A DNA stretch of 64,000 nucleotides from Mucilaginibacter mallensis. Its GTDB lineage: Bacteria; Bacteroidota; Bacteroidia; Sphingobacteriales; Sphingobacteriaceae. Under the pieces are notes generated by a model. That model did no database searches. It saw nothing but the letters and a program-made list of their open reading frames with translations, and had not been told where the DNA came from. The stretch spans positions 930,001-994,000 of the forward strand of contig NZ_LT629740.1 in NCBI RefSeq assembly GCF_900105165.1, written 5' to 3'. How positions within the stretch are numbered: the stretch's first letter is position 1; each line of letters begins with the position of its first letter. Made by a program: the position numbers and the translations under genes. Shown piece after piece: positions 40,508 to 49,609 of this stretch.

Positions 40508-42937
40508 CTATTCAGTTTTTAAGCTTTTGATAGGATTGCTCAGCGCAGCTTTTATGGCCTGGAAGCTTACCGTGAACAAGGCTATAAACACGGCTATCAC
40601 ACCGGCCAGGGCAAACATCCACCAGCTGAGGGATATACGGTAGGCAAAAGCCTGTAGCCACTTATTCATGGCGTACCATGCTATTGGGGTTGCTATTACA
40701 AAAGAGATAAGCACCAGCTGTAAAAAATCCTTAGATAATAACTGTACTATGCCGCTTACACTTGCGCCTAATACTTTGCGGATTCCTATTTCCTTGTTTC
40801 GTTGCTCGGCGCTAAAGGCAGCTAAACCAAATAAACCCAAACATGAGATCAGTATAGCCATTAAAGTAAATGAATTGATGATCTGCGACATGGTGATCTC
40901 GGCCTCATATTGCTTTTGTACCTCCTGGTCTAAAAACAAATATTCAAAAGGCGTTGAAGGCATATCCTTGTGCCATATAGCTTCAATTTTGCTCAGCAAT
41001 TCTTTATAGTTTTTGCTGTTGACAGATACCACAAGATCATTAAAACTGCCGGGGTTGTTATCATAAACAAACATAAAGGCCTTTATATCAGCATGCAGCG
41101 AGTTGTAGTTGAAATCCTTCATCACGCCGGCTACCTCAACAAAGGTTAACGGGTTATTGCCATATTGTGTGTACAATCGTGTTCCGGGAGCTTTATCCAG
41201 AGTTAGGCCAAGCCTTTTTGCCAGGGTTTCGTTTATCAAAACCTTTCCGGTATCGTTCAGCCTGAAATTGCGACCGCTTATTAACTTTATGCCGTTTGCT
41301 TTCAATACGTTTTCATCGGTAATAATATTTTGCGCGTCAATAGCGGTGGTCATATTACCGCCGGCGGGGTAAACACCATGGTCATGTGGTACAAACTGGC
41401 TCAAATAATTATCGGATTTACTAACGACCTTTACCTCGGCCAGCTGGCGAAGGTCATTAGCATAGGCATCCAGCTGCTTTTGTGTATCGCTGGTATAAAA
41501 GCTGAAAACCAGCTTTTGGTTCTTATCGAAACCCAGGTCCTTGTTTTTAATATAGCTTAACTGGCTGTAAATAATAATGATACCGGTTATCAATACAATT
41601 GACAACACAAACTGAAATACCACCAATGAGCGGCGGATACCCGCAGCAGAAACCTGGTTGCTGAAATTGCCTTTTATAACCTTTACCGCTTTAAATGCTG
41701 AAAGATAAAATGCTGGGTAACTGCCCGCAACAAAGCCGGTAATTAGTATGAGTACCATGAGCATCAGCCATAAACGATAATCGGTAAAAATGGATAGTTG
41801 AATGTCACTTTGGGTAAGCTGATTAAGATAAGGGAGTAGTAACCATAAAAGCGGTAGCGCTATTATCACCCCAATAAACGCCAATAGGAATGATTCGCCT
41901 AAAAATTGTTTTATCAGATCGAATTTGCCTGCGCCTATTACCTTACGCACGCCAACTTCCTTGGCCCGTTTTGATGCGCGCGCGGTTGAAAGGTTCATGA
42001 AGTTTATACAGGCTATTACCTGTATGAGTATGGCAATGAGCAATAAAATATTCAGGAATGACGGGCTAACCGTTTTTGACATTTCTACCTCATAGTCTGA
42101 GGTGGTGTGGATGCCCCTAACGGGTTGCAAGTGCAATTGCTTGGTCATGCCTATGGCTTTCATTTGCTGGGCACCGTATTTGTTTAAAAATGACGGCAGT
42201 TTACTTTCGAGTAAAGCAGCACTGGCGCCCGGCCTTAAGCGTATAAAAGAGTAGGTGAAATTATTGCCTCCCCAGTCCTGGTCTTTCATGGTGTAATCGC
42301 CCATGCCCCCGCTGTTCATGGCAATAAATATGCTGCCCTTTATGTTGGTTTTGCCAAGGCTTTCGTCAATAACACCGTTTACTTTAAAGTCGTGCCTGCC
42401 AAAGCCATTGTTGAGGGTTATAACTTTGCCAACGGGATCTTCGTTACCGAAAAGTTTAATAGCAACAGCTTTAACGAGTACAACAGTGTAAGGTTCGTTT
42501 AAACATTTTACCGGGGTGCCATTGGCGAAGTGGTAGTTGAATATATCGAAGAATGTAGAATCGACATAAACCAGGTCTTTTTCATAAAAGGATTTTTCCT
42601 TGTAAGTAAGCAGTGTTTTTGGCGCACCAAAGTTTTCGGCGGGTACAGCACGGGTATATTGTTCAATTTCGGCAAAATCATGTTTCATGGCCGGCACAAT
42701 AGGCGGCGAGCAGGTTGAGTTTTTATGATTATCGCCGGGTAATTGCAGCGTTGTGGTAACGCGGTAAACATCATTTACATTTTTATGCTGCTTATCATAA
42801 CTGTACTGATCCTGCACATATAATAATATATACAAACAACACAGTGTACCTGTGGCCAGGCCAATAATATTAATAAAACTGAATGTTTTGTTTTTTAGCA
42901 AAAAACGAAAGGCGGTTTTAAAATAGCTTTTAAACAT
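40508..42937 (-). CDS. MacB/FtsX-like ABC transporter permease
   Basis: 809 residues, a Bacteroidota-type permease with two MacB periplasmic core domains and two FtsX domains. Membrane segments: one at 20-40 (FSFINIIGLATGTLCCLYILLY), three around 285-410, one near 430-455, and three at the C-terminus (about 680-800). The conserved phrase RASKRAKEVGVRKVIGAGKFDLIKQF follows the first FtsX part and RNKEIGIRKVLGASVSGIVQLLS the second. No ATPase gene is next to it. Such permeases usually export peptides or act in envelope stress via mechanotransmission; the substrate is unknown. It ends 62 bp from the SnoaL-like gene start. Confidence 0.88.
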   Translation of the reverse strand: MFKSYFKTAFRFLLKNKTFSFINIIGLATGTLCCLYILLYVQDQYSYDKQHKNVNDVYRVTTTLQLPGDNHKNSTCSPPIVPAMKHDFAEIEQYTRAVPAENFGAPKTLLTYKEKSFYEKDLVYVDSTFFDIFNYHFANGTPVKCLNEPYTVVLVKAVAIKLFGNEDPVGKVITLNNGFGRHDFKVNGVIDESLGKTNIKGSIFIAMNSGGMGDYTMKDQDWGGNNFTYSFIRLRPGASAALLESKLPSFLNKYGAQQMKAIGMTKQLHLQPVRGIHTTSDYEVEMSKTVSPSFLNILLLIAILIQVIACINFMNLSTARASKRAKEVGVRKVIGAGKFDLIKQFLGESFLLAFIGVIIALPLLWLLLPYLNQLTQSDIQLSIFTDYRLWLMLMVLILITGFVAGSYPAFYLSAFKAVKVIKGNFSNQVSAAGIRRSLVVFQFVLSIVLITGIIIIYSQLSYIKNKDLGFDKNQKLVFSFYTSDTQKQLDAYANDLRQLAEVKVVSKSDNYLSQFVPHDHGVYPAGGNMTTAIDAQNIITDENVLKANGIKLISGRNFRLNDTGKVLINETLAKRLGLTLDKAPGTRLYTQYGNNPLTFVEVAGVMKDFNYNSLHADIKAFMFVYDNNPGSFNDLVVSVNSKNYKELLSKIEAIWHKDMPSTPFEYLFLDQEVQKQYEAEITMSQIINSFTLMAILISCLGLFGLAAFSAEQRNKEIGIRKVLGASVSGIVQLLSKDFLQLVLISFVIATPIAWYAMNKWLQAFAYRISLSWWMFALAGVIAVFIALFTVSFQAIKAALSNPIKSLKTE

Positions 42938-43072
42938 AATAATGGTTTTGATGCATAATTACGATTATCAGCGCCAAGAATATGCCATGTGTATAATTTA
43001 TTGATAATAAGATATTTATAAAAATATTATCACTCGAAATCGTTCGGTTTCGATACACCAGATGTTCGGTTT

Positions 43073-43180
43073 AGAGCCAAGAGCCAGGAATCAAGAATCA
43101 AGATGAAAGGTTGGGAAGTTGTCAAAGAATTTTTTGCGGTAGCCCCTGATTCTTAACACTTTATTCCTGAATCTTTTTGT
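43073..43180. repeat. Heptamer microrepeat hairpin (GAGCCAA / AATCAAG type)
   Basis: Left half 43073-43105 has tandem AGAGCCA and GAATCAA heptamers; right half (about 43147-43177) has GATTCTT and TTCCTGAATC, partial reverse complements, followed by TTTTTG. It is within the 298-bp gap between the divergent permease and phospholipase genes. Nothing else is recognisable in this gap. Confidence 0.5.
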
Positions 43181-43236
43181 TAAAACATTTAGCAGGTTCA
43201 ATGCTTATATCATAACCTTAATACACCAATTATTAC

Positions 43237-44547
43237 ATGAAGCCACTTACTGTAAACAGGTGTTTACTTATACTTGTTGTTGTTCTGTTTTTGAGTCCCT
43301 TATCGTCAAAAGCCTATTCAGTACTCACGCATGAAGCGGTGGTAGATGCGGGTTGGCAAAAATATATTCGGCCCTTATTGAAAAAAAAATATCCGGCAGC
43401 CACAGATAGTGAGCTGCATGTTGCTCATTCATATGCCTATGGCGGGTGCATGATTGCTGATATGGGTTATTTTCCTTTTGGCAGTAAGTATTTTACCAAC
43501 CTTGCACATTATGTTCGTACAGGTGATTTTGTAATGGCGCTGTTATCGGAATCGCAAAACTTAAATGAATATGCATTTTCAATTGGTGCATTAAGCCATT
43601 ATATGGCTGATAAATATGGGCATTCATTAGGTACTAATTACGCAGTGCCAATAATGTATAACAAGGTTGGAAAGAAATACGGTAAGGTTGCTACTTATGA
43701 GGATAACCGGGTAGACCATAGCCGGGTTGAAATATCTTTTGATGTGCTGCAAATAGCCAGGGGTAATTATCCCACACAGGCCTATCATGATTTTATAGGC
43801 TTTAATGTAGCCAAGCCAGTATTGGAACGAGCCTTTTTGAAAACTTACGGACAGGATATTAATGTAGTATTCGGGGATCTTGACCTGGCTATTTCAACCT
43901 TTAGGTGGGCGGTTAGAAGCCTTTTGCCAACCCTTACACGATCTGCCTGGGTAATGAAAAAGAACGACATTAAAAAGTTGAACCCAAGCGCAACCAGTAA
44001 AAGCTTTCATTACAAAATGAAAAAGAAAGATTATCGGCTTGAATTTGGGAAAACAACACAAAAGGCAACTTTTGAAGATGATGTTATTGCCCTTTTTATA
44101 GAGATATTGCCTAAGGTTGGTCCGCTTAGGGTTTTAAGGATCAAAGAACCGGATTCAACGTCAGAGAAATTGTTTATAGCAAGTTTTGATACTGTAAGTA
44201 TGCATTATGCGCACGCTGTTGTTGAATTGCAATACGAAAACATTAAGCTTGCCAATATTGATTTTGATACGGGAAAACCCATTAAGTATGGCGAATATAA
44301 CCTTACCGATAAAACGTATGATGAGATGGTGGATAAGCTGAAGGATAATAAATTTGAAAATCTTACCCAATCGCTTAAAACAGATATAATAGGTTTTTAC
44401 AATAGCGCTGATACCTCTCAATCTGCCAAAGCTAACCCTGCTGAATGGAAGAAGACCTATTTAGCCTTGCAGGGTATAAAGCAAGCAACGCCGGTAAAAA
44501 TTGATAGTTTAAAAACCGCTAAAGGGCTAAGCTATAAAACACAGTAA
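43237..44547 (+). CDS. Zinc-dependent phospholipase C-like secreted protein
   Basis: 436 residues with a signal peptide (MKPLTVNRCLLILVVVLFLSPLSSKA). The N-terminal half matches the zinc-dependent phospholipase C fold: SVLTHEAVVDAGW with an early His, HSYAYGGCMIADMGYFPFGSK, and FSIGALSHYMADKYGHSLGTN with paired His and Asp that bind zinc. The C-terminal half (about 240-436) is unfamiliar and lysine-rich. It probably acts on phospholipids outside the inner membrane. It is transcribed alone; the histidine kinase converges on it with a 6-bp gap between stops. Confidence 0.78.
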   Translation: MKPLTVNRCLLILVVVLFLSPLSSKAYSVLTHEAVVDAGWQKYIRPLLKKKYPAATDSELHVAHSYAYGGCMIADMGYFPFGSKYFTNLAHYVRTGDFVMALLSESQNLNEYAFSIGALSHYMADKYGHSLGTNYAVPIMYNKVGKKYGKVATYEDNRVDHSRVEISFDVLQIARGNYPTQAYHDFIGFNVAKPVLERAFLKTYGQDINVVFGDLDLAISTFRWAVRSLLPTLTRSAWVMKKNDIKKLNPSATSKSFHYKMKKKDYRLEFGKTTQKATFEDDVIALFIEILPKVGPLRVLRIKEPDSTSEKLFIASFDTVSMHYAHAVVELQYENIKLANIDFDTGKPIKYGEYNLTDKTYDEMVDKLKDNKFENLTQSLKTDIIGFYNSADTSQSAKANPAEWKKTYLALQGIKQATPVKIDSLKTAKGLSYKTQ

Positions 44548-44553
44548 TAAATG

Positions 44554-45891
44554 CTAAAGCTTGGCCTTTGGTAAGGCTATGCTGAATGTGGTTCCGTTTT
44601 CTTCAGTGCTGGTGGCCGCGATCTCGCCATTATGTTTTTTGATGATCTGCTGTACTATACTCAGGCCTAAACCAATTGATATCTCCCCACGGATGCCGTC
44701 GCGCCGGGCTTTTGAAAAGCGGTCGAAAATATAAGGTAACAGGTTGGCCGGGATACCTATTCCAAAGTCTTTTACGTCAATACAGATATGCTCATTCGTA
44801 TTGCGCAGTGTAATTTCTATACGATCATTTTTGCCGGAGAATTTAAGGGCATTGCTGATCAGGTTATCCATAACACGCTGCATCTTCTCCTTATGCACGT
44901 ATGCATAAACCGGGTGCCCCGCATGATGGAAGGAAATACTAACCTGGCTCATTTTATTCTGGACCCATTCATCAATTATTAGGGTAAGAAACTCGTTAAG
45001 CTCAATCCTTTCCAGTTCAAATTCATTAACTATTTCGTTTTGGGCAGTCTCAAGCAAATCGTTTATAATGGAGCTTGCCTTATCGCATGATGCTCTTATC
45101 AATTGAAGGTTCTCATGATAATCTTCGCCCGGGCCATCATCTAAAGCGAGTAATGAGGTAACAGATTTTATGATGGTAAGCGGGTTGCGCAAATCATGGG
45201 CAACTATACTTAGTATTTCATTTTTGGCCTGTATGGTATTTTCAATTTCGATGTTCTTTTCGTTAATGGCCTTTAATTTAAAAAAATTGTCGGCCCTGTA
45301 TGAAAAGGAATACCGGGATATAAAATAAAATACAGTTAGCAATAATAGCGACGCCAGGTTGTTAAGTGCCAATTCATTAAAATTGTGTATATAAAAAGGT
45401 AGCATTATACTAAAAAGAAGGCCGGTTATTAAGGTAATAAGAATTGTTTCGTAATACTCAAAAGTTAAAAAGATGCTTGCTAAGATTAAACCCGTCATAT
45501 ACATTAATAGGGTATTGCGGGGATTGTACATGTAAAAGAAGCTATTACGCATGCCGCTGGTAATAATATATAAAGCGAACAGGAAAACAAATATTTGAGA
45601 TATAGCCAGAAATTTGCTTCTTGTTTGATAGTGGCCTATAAGATAGATGCTGGCAAAGTAAAATAATGGTGTTATTGCCAGGGCAAGCAAATTGGCATTA
45701 CTAAAGCTATCTATGTGCGCAATGGTTTGCACCTGTGTACCGTATACCGTAAATATTATCCTTATTAAAAGGCAAAAAAGAAAATAAACTATACAGGTAA
45801 GCTTTACCGCTTTTAGATTTTGAAAGATGTAATAAGAATAAAAAGCAGACCTTCCCGGCAAATCAGTTCTGCTAAAAAAATATATTCTCAT
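44554..45891 (-). CDS. Membrane sensor histidine kinase
   Basis: 445 residues: about six transmembrane helices (residues about 25-205) without a large periplasmic domain, a short coiled linker (NEKNIEIENTIQAKNEIL), then HisKA with the phospho-acceptor in SIVAHDLRNPLT, and HATPase_c with the N-box MQRVMDNLISNALKFS, G1 DFGIGIP, F-box IFDRFSKARR and G2 GLGLSIVQQI. It likely senses a membrane signal and phosphorylates a response regulator. No regulator is directly adjacent; the single-domain receiver at 48338-48718 is the nearest candidate, separated by the GH13 gene. Confidence 0.92.
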   Translation of the reverse strand: MRIYFFSRTDLPGRSAFYSYYIFQNLKAVKLTCIVYFLFCLLIRIIFTVYGTQVQTIAHIDSFSNANLLALAITPLFYFASIYLIGHYQTRSKFLAISQIFVFLFALYIITSGMRNSFFYMYNPRNTLLMYMTGLILASIFLTFEYYETILITLITGLLFSIMLPFYIHNFNELALNNLASLLLLTVFYFISRYSFSYRADNFFKLKAINEKNIEIENTIQAKNEILSIVAHDLRNPLTIIKSVTSLLALDDGPGEDYHENLQLIRASCDKASSIINDLLETAQNEIVNEFELERIELNEFLTLIIDEWVQNKMSQVSISFHHAGHPVYAYVHKEKMQRVMDNLISNALKFSGKNDRIEITLRNTNEHICIDVKDFGIGIPANLLPYIFDRFSKARRDGIRGEISIGLGLSIVQQIIKKHNGEIAATSTEENGTTFSIALPKAKL

Positions 45892-45932
45892 TACTTATTG
45901 TGGTTAAATTTTAGGGTTGGCTAATATACAAT

Positions 45933-45964
45933 CCATCACATTAATTAACCAATTAATGTGATGG
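45933..45964. promoter_or_regulatory. Perfect 14-bp inverted repeat upstream of the histidine kinase
   Basis: CCATCACATTAATT (45933-45946), loop aacc, AATTAATGTGATGG (45951-45964), 42 bp before the kinase start. It is followed by GTTTTTC on the plus strand, yet no plus-strand gene ends here, so an operator or leader hairpin is more likely than a terminator. Confidence 0.5.
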
Positions 45965-46010
45965 GTTTTTCTTGCCTGTTATTTTAACGCAAAATCTACG
46001 TAAAATTAAT

Positions 46011-46059
46011 AAGAACAAACCCTTATAAATTAATAATTACCTCATAAGGGCTTGTTCTT
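46011..46059 (-). terminator. Terminator of the GH13 gene
   Basis: AAGAACAAACCCTTAT (46011-46026) pairs with ATAAGGGCTTGTTCTT (46044-46059), complete on the minus strand if one G-U pair is allowed, followed by an A/T-rich tract. It lies 24 bp after the amylase-like gene stop. Confidence 0.7.
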
Positions 46060-46083
46060 AAGTATTGAGAAAATTTAGTTGAA

Positions 46084-48039
46084 TTATTGGTTTAAAACAA
46101 CATTGCTATATACATGATATTCGCCCGGGGCGAGGGTCATGCTGTATGCTGTATTATTAACAGTAATACTCGTTCCCGACAGGTTATCATACCATGTACC
46201 TGCTAAAGGAAAGTTTACGGTAGCCGTATGGGTTATCACATCAAAATTACCAACAACTTCAACATTTGCACTAGGGTCAAGCAGTTGTATGGTTTTAACA
46301 TAACCGGCAAGACTATAAGTAAAGTTGGTAGTTGCAAAAACAGCGTTTTTGATCTTCATGTTTATCATTTTCTTATAAACCCCAAATAACTCTTTCCTGT
46401 TCGGATCATTTTTATAGGCTGGGTAAATAGGTTTATCGGCGGTTCTGCTGGCATCGGTATTGGTTGGATAATCAATAGATGTATCATAACCCAGTTCTCC
46501 ATATTCCCATACCAGTTTAGGGCCGGGGGATGAGAACATAAATGCTGCTCCCATTTCATCGCGCTTTAAGCCTGTTGGTATATCGGTAACCTTATATGGA
46601 GGGAACTGATCATTACCATATTGCTCGTTTTTATATTGTAGGCGTTCCTGATCGTGGCTTTCAAAATAAGCTACCAGTGCATAAGGTTGTGTAAATCCGT
46701 AGCCATCATAAAACAGGCCCGAAATATCCCAGCTGGGGTTGGTTGGATAGCCCATGGTTGCCTGCTCACCCGGCGTACTCAGGTTGGTCCACATCATCAT
46801 GCCTAAATTGGCATAGGCTGATTCTTCTGTATTTGCTGAAAACATTTCCAGTATCACGTAGAAACTAGGATCGAGGCCCTTCATGTAGGCATTGTATTTT
46901 GTCCACAGGTTAACACGGCTTTGGTCATAAGCGGCCCAGGCGGCTTCAGTTGCATCGTTTGATACGGTGCCCGAATTTACCTGGGTATAGCCCTTTGCTT
47001 CATCAAAACGATAACCATCAATATGGTATTCCTGCATCCAGTATTTCATTACATTTTCGGTGAAATACTGGGTGGCTGCCTGTTGATGGTTTAATTGCCA
47101 GCCAACAGCATCGGGGTGCATATTTGCCTGGTCGAACCATGGGTTACTTGCAGACGGGCCTGAAGAAGGATCGGTTGAAGTAGCGTACATGCGTACCATT
47201 GGCGATGAGCCGAACTGATCCTCCAAAACAATATCCTGTATTACGGCTATTCCGCGTGAGTGGCAGGCGTCAATAAAAGCTTTGTAGGCGTTTGGCGTAC
47301 CATAATATTTATCGAGCGCAAACATAAAGTTGGAATTATAGCCCCATGAGTCGTTGCCTTCAAATTCGTTTACCGGCATCAGCTCAATAGCATTTACCCC
47401 AAGTTTTGCTATATAATTAAGTGAGTCGGTTAGCTCCTGGTAAGTGTGGGTGGCAACAAAATCACGCACCAGTAATTCATAAATAACCAGATTTTTTTGT
47501 GCCGGACGTGTGAAAGAGGTGTTTTTCCAGGTATAGGTTGGCGCGTTAACTTCAAAATCGCTCACAATACCGGTTGTTTTGCCAGTAGGATAGGCCTTTA
47601 AATTTGGATATACAACGTTAGGCGTATTTATAGCCGGATCATTAGCCGGATCAAGGATCTCATGGCTATATGGATCTGCTACTTTAAGTGAGCCATCAAT
47701 ATAATACTGATAAGAGTATTCAGTGTTAGGGTCGATATTATCAACCTCAACCCACCAGCGTGTGCCATCTTTTGAGTTTTTCATGGCAGTAGGTGTCCAG
47801 TTGTTAAAATCACCTATTACAGATACCGATTTTTTCCCCGGCGCGTACAGGTTAAACACTACCGATTTGCCGGAGTTAATAAAAGTAACCCCATCGCCAT
47901 CACCTGCGGGTACATCAACACCTGTTGGGTTTGTAGTTGTTGTCCCACCTCCGGTATCGTTCCCGGAAACGGAGCTTTTTTTACAGGAACTAACGCTAAC
48001 GAGCAAAAGCCCCATTAGCAATAAGTAAACATTCTTCAT
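46084..48039 (-). CDS. GH13 alpha-amylase-family lipoprotein with CBM48-like domain
   Basis: 651 residues. Lipoprotein signal (lipobox SVSSC), a Gly/Thr linker, CBM48/E-set-like domain (about 50-135; VSVIGDFNNWTPTAM), GH13 barrel (about 175-540) and a C-terminal beta domain. GH13 regions: II GYRFDEAKG (nucleophile Asp), III VILEMFSANTEES (Glu), IV FESHDQERL (Asp). Region I reads DIVLEDQFGSSP where the family has DxVxNH, so the usual Asn-His is Glu-Asp. It would cleave or rearrange alpha-glucans at the cell surface, if active. No SusCD or other starch genes adjoin it. Confidence 0.85.
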   Translation of the reverse strand: MKNVYLLLMGLLLVSVSSCKKSSVSGNDTGGGTTTTNPTGVDVPAGDGDGVTFINSGKSVVFNLYAPGKKSVSVIGDFNNWTPTAMKNSKDGTRWWVEVDNIDPNTEYSYQYYIDGSLKVADPYSHEILDPANDPAINTPNVVYPNLKAYPTGKTTGIVSDFEVNAPTYTWKNTSFTRPAQKNLVIYELLVRDFVATHTYQELTDSLNYIAKLGVNAIELMPVNEFEGNDSWGYNSNFMFALDKYYGTPNAYKAFIDACHSRGIAVIQDIVLEDQFGSSPMVRMYATSTDPSSGPSASNPWFDQANMHPDAVGWQLNHQQAATQYFTENVMKYWMQEYHIDGYRFDEAKGYTQVNSGTVSNDATEAAWAAYDQSRVNLWTKYNAYMKGLDPSFYVILEMFSANTEESAYANLGMMMWTNLSTPGEQATMGYPTNPSWDISGLFYDGYGFTQPYALVAYFESHDQERLQYKNEQYGNDQFPPYKVTDIPTGLKRDEMGAAFMFSSPGPKLVWEYGELGYDTSIDYPTNTDASRTADKPIYPAYKNDPNRKELFGVYKKMINMKIKNAVFATTNFTYSLAGYVKTIQLLDPSANVEVVGNFDVITHTATVNFPLAGTWYDNLSGTSITVNNTAYSMTLAPGEYHVYSNVVLNQ

Positions 48040-48337
48040 AATCGTAAAATCTATTCTTGTTTGTTAATTGGTTTTATGTATAACGCCTTATTTATGTATT
48101 CTATATAGAGCGGCCTGCTAATCAGGCGGCTTTTATAGAATTATAAATGTTTTGGTTTAAAACTGTGGAGGTAAAAGTATTAATTTAACCTTGTATTTAA
48201 AAATTTTATAAATAATCAGAATAAGATATCTGTTTGATGCACAGCGATAAGATGAATCTGCGAGTGCTACTACGTAGTCCAATAGTGTTTGAGGCCAGCG
48301 GAAGTTAATCTTGAAAGGATATTCGAAAAAAAAAGAA

Positions 48338-48718
48338 TTACTTATCCAGATGCCTTTTTACTATGCCTACCAGTTCGGTAAGGTCAAAGGGTTTGCGCAG
48401 GTAGCCATTGGCAAGGCCGGCTTCGGCAATTTCTTTGATATTGCTTACTGCCGAAATAATGATAACCGGTATATGGCTTGTTGCAGGATTTGTTTTTAGT
48501 TCCTTACTCAGTTGCTGTCCGTTGGCGTCGCTTTTCCAATCGGTTAGCCAGTTATCAAGCAGCACCAGGTCAGGCTTAATGCTGTCTATTGATTTTAAAA
48601 TTTTGGAATCCTCTGATGATATTACCTCGTATTGCTCTTCTTCTAAAATATAAACGATGGTATCCCTTATATCTTTATCATCCTCAATTACCAGAATTTT
48701 TTTGATTGTGCCTTCCAT
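48338..48718 (-). CDS. Single-domain response regulator receiver
   Basis: 126 residues, one REC domain with no output domain. The acidic pocket is E12, D13, D14 (LVIEDDKD), phospho-acceptor D55 in LVLLDNWLTD, and the conserved Lys in NGYLRKPFDL near residue 107. It may relay phosphate to another protein or act with the histidine kinase gene downstream of the GH13 gene. The 298-bp upstream of the GH13 start (48040-48337) shows no structure that I can name. Confidence 0.9.
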   Translation of the reverse strand: MEGTIKKILVIEDDKDIRDTIVYILEEEQYEVISSEDSKILKSIDSIKPDLVLLDNWLTDWKSDANGQQLSKELKTNPATSHIPVIIISAVSNIKEIAEAGLANGYLRKPFDLTELVGIVKRHLDK

Positions 48719-48964
48719 AAATGCATTGTAATAAAAGTGTAAGCCGTGTTCTATTAAAAGCCTGTGGGTTTATATCGCACCTGATTTTACCTATTAACAT
48801 AAATTGCCATACCTTTTGTTTTAAGATTTGGCTTTTTTAATGGATTAAATTAACAGATAGGGGAAAACAGAAGCCAATATAATCAATTATAGTCGAAATA
48901 TTCCTAAAAGCTATACGGTTAATGTTTATAAACAAGTATTTATTACAGGCCTGAATTTTTAGTA

Positions 48965-49537
48965 TTAGGTATTATAACATATACGGCAGCGGGGTTCGTA
49001 GCTTTCCTTTTCGCCCAGTAATATCTGGCTATCGCCGGGTACGATCCGGTAGGAGTACAGGGCCGGGTTGCCGCATTTTACACACACCGCGTGCAGCTTG
49101 GTCACTGATTCGGCAATTGCCATAAGGGCAGGCATGGGGCCGAATGGTTTGCCCTGAAAATCCATATCGAGGCCGGCTATTATAACACGTACACCTTTAT
49201 TGGCTAATGCATTACAAACTTCAGGCAGTTCATCGTCAAAAAACTGGGCTTCATCAATACCCACTACCTGTACCTGGCTACCCGGTAATAGTATGGATGA
49301 GGCCTTGCTCACCGGCATGGATGGGATAGAGTTTGAGTTGTGCGATACCAGCGCGTTATCACTATAACGGGTATCGGCCTTCGGACTAAAAATTTCAACA
49401 CTTAAACGGGCTATGCGGGCACGCTTAAGCCTGCGCATAAGCTCTTCGGTTTTGCCTGAGAACATTGAACCGCAGATAACTTCAATGCTGCCGCCACTTT
49501 CTCCTCTTCTTCTAAAAACATCTTCGGTGTGTTGCAT
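48965..49537 (-). CDS. tdk: Thymidine kinase
   Basis: 190 residues, the type II thymidine kinase length. Walker A GSMFSGKT (23-30), lasso and [10 protein letters not shown] (Walker B), and the zinc site formed by CVKCGNP (about 153-159) and CRIC near the end. It phosphorylates thymidine with ATP in the salvage pathway. It is monocistronic as far as can be seen; the hypothetical gene at 49610 is divergent from it with a 72-bp gap. Confidence 0.95.
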   Translation of the reverse strand: MQHTEDVFRRRGESGGSIEVICGSMFSGKTEELMRRLKRARIARLSVEIFSPKADTRYSDNALVSHNSNSIPSMPVSKASSILLPGSQVQVVGIDEAQFFDDELPEVCNALANKGVRVIIAGLDMDFQGKPFGPMPALMAIAESVTKLHAVCVKCGNPALYSYRIVPGDSQILLGEKESYEPRCRICYNT

Positions 49538-49609
49538 GTTGAACTTTTACAGGCGCCAAATATCAGAATTTAATCTTATTTTTGGGTAGCATTTTTCAAT
49601 ATTGAAGCC

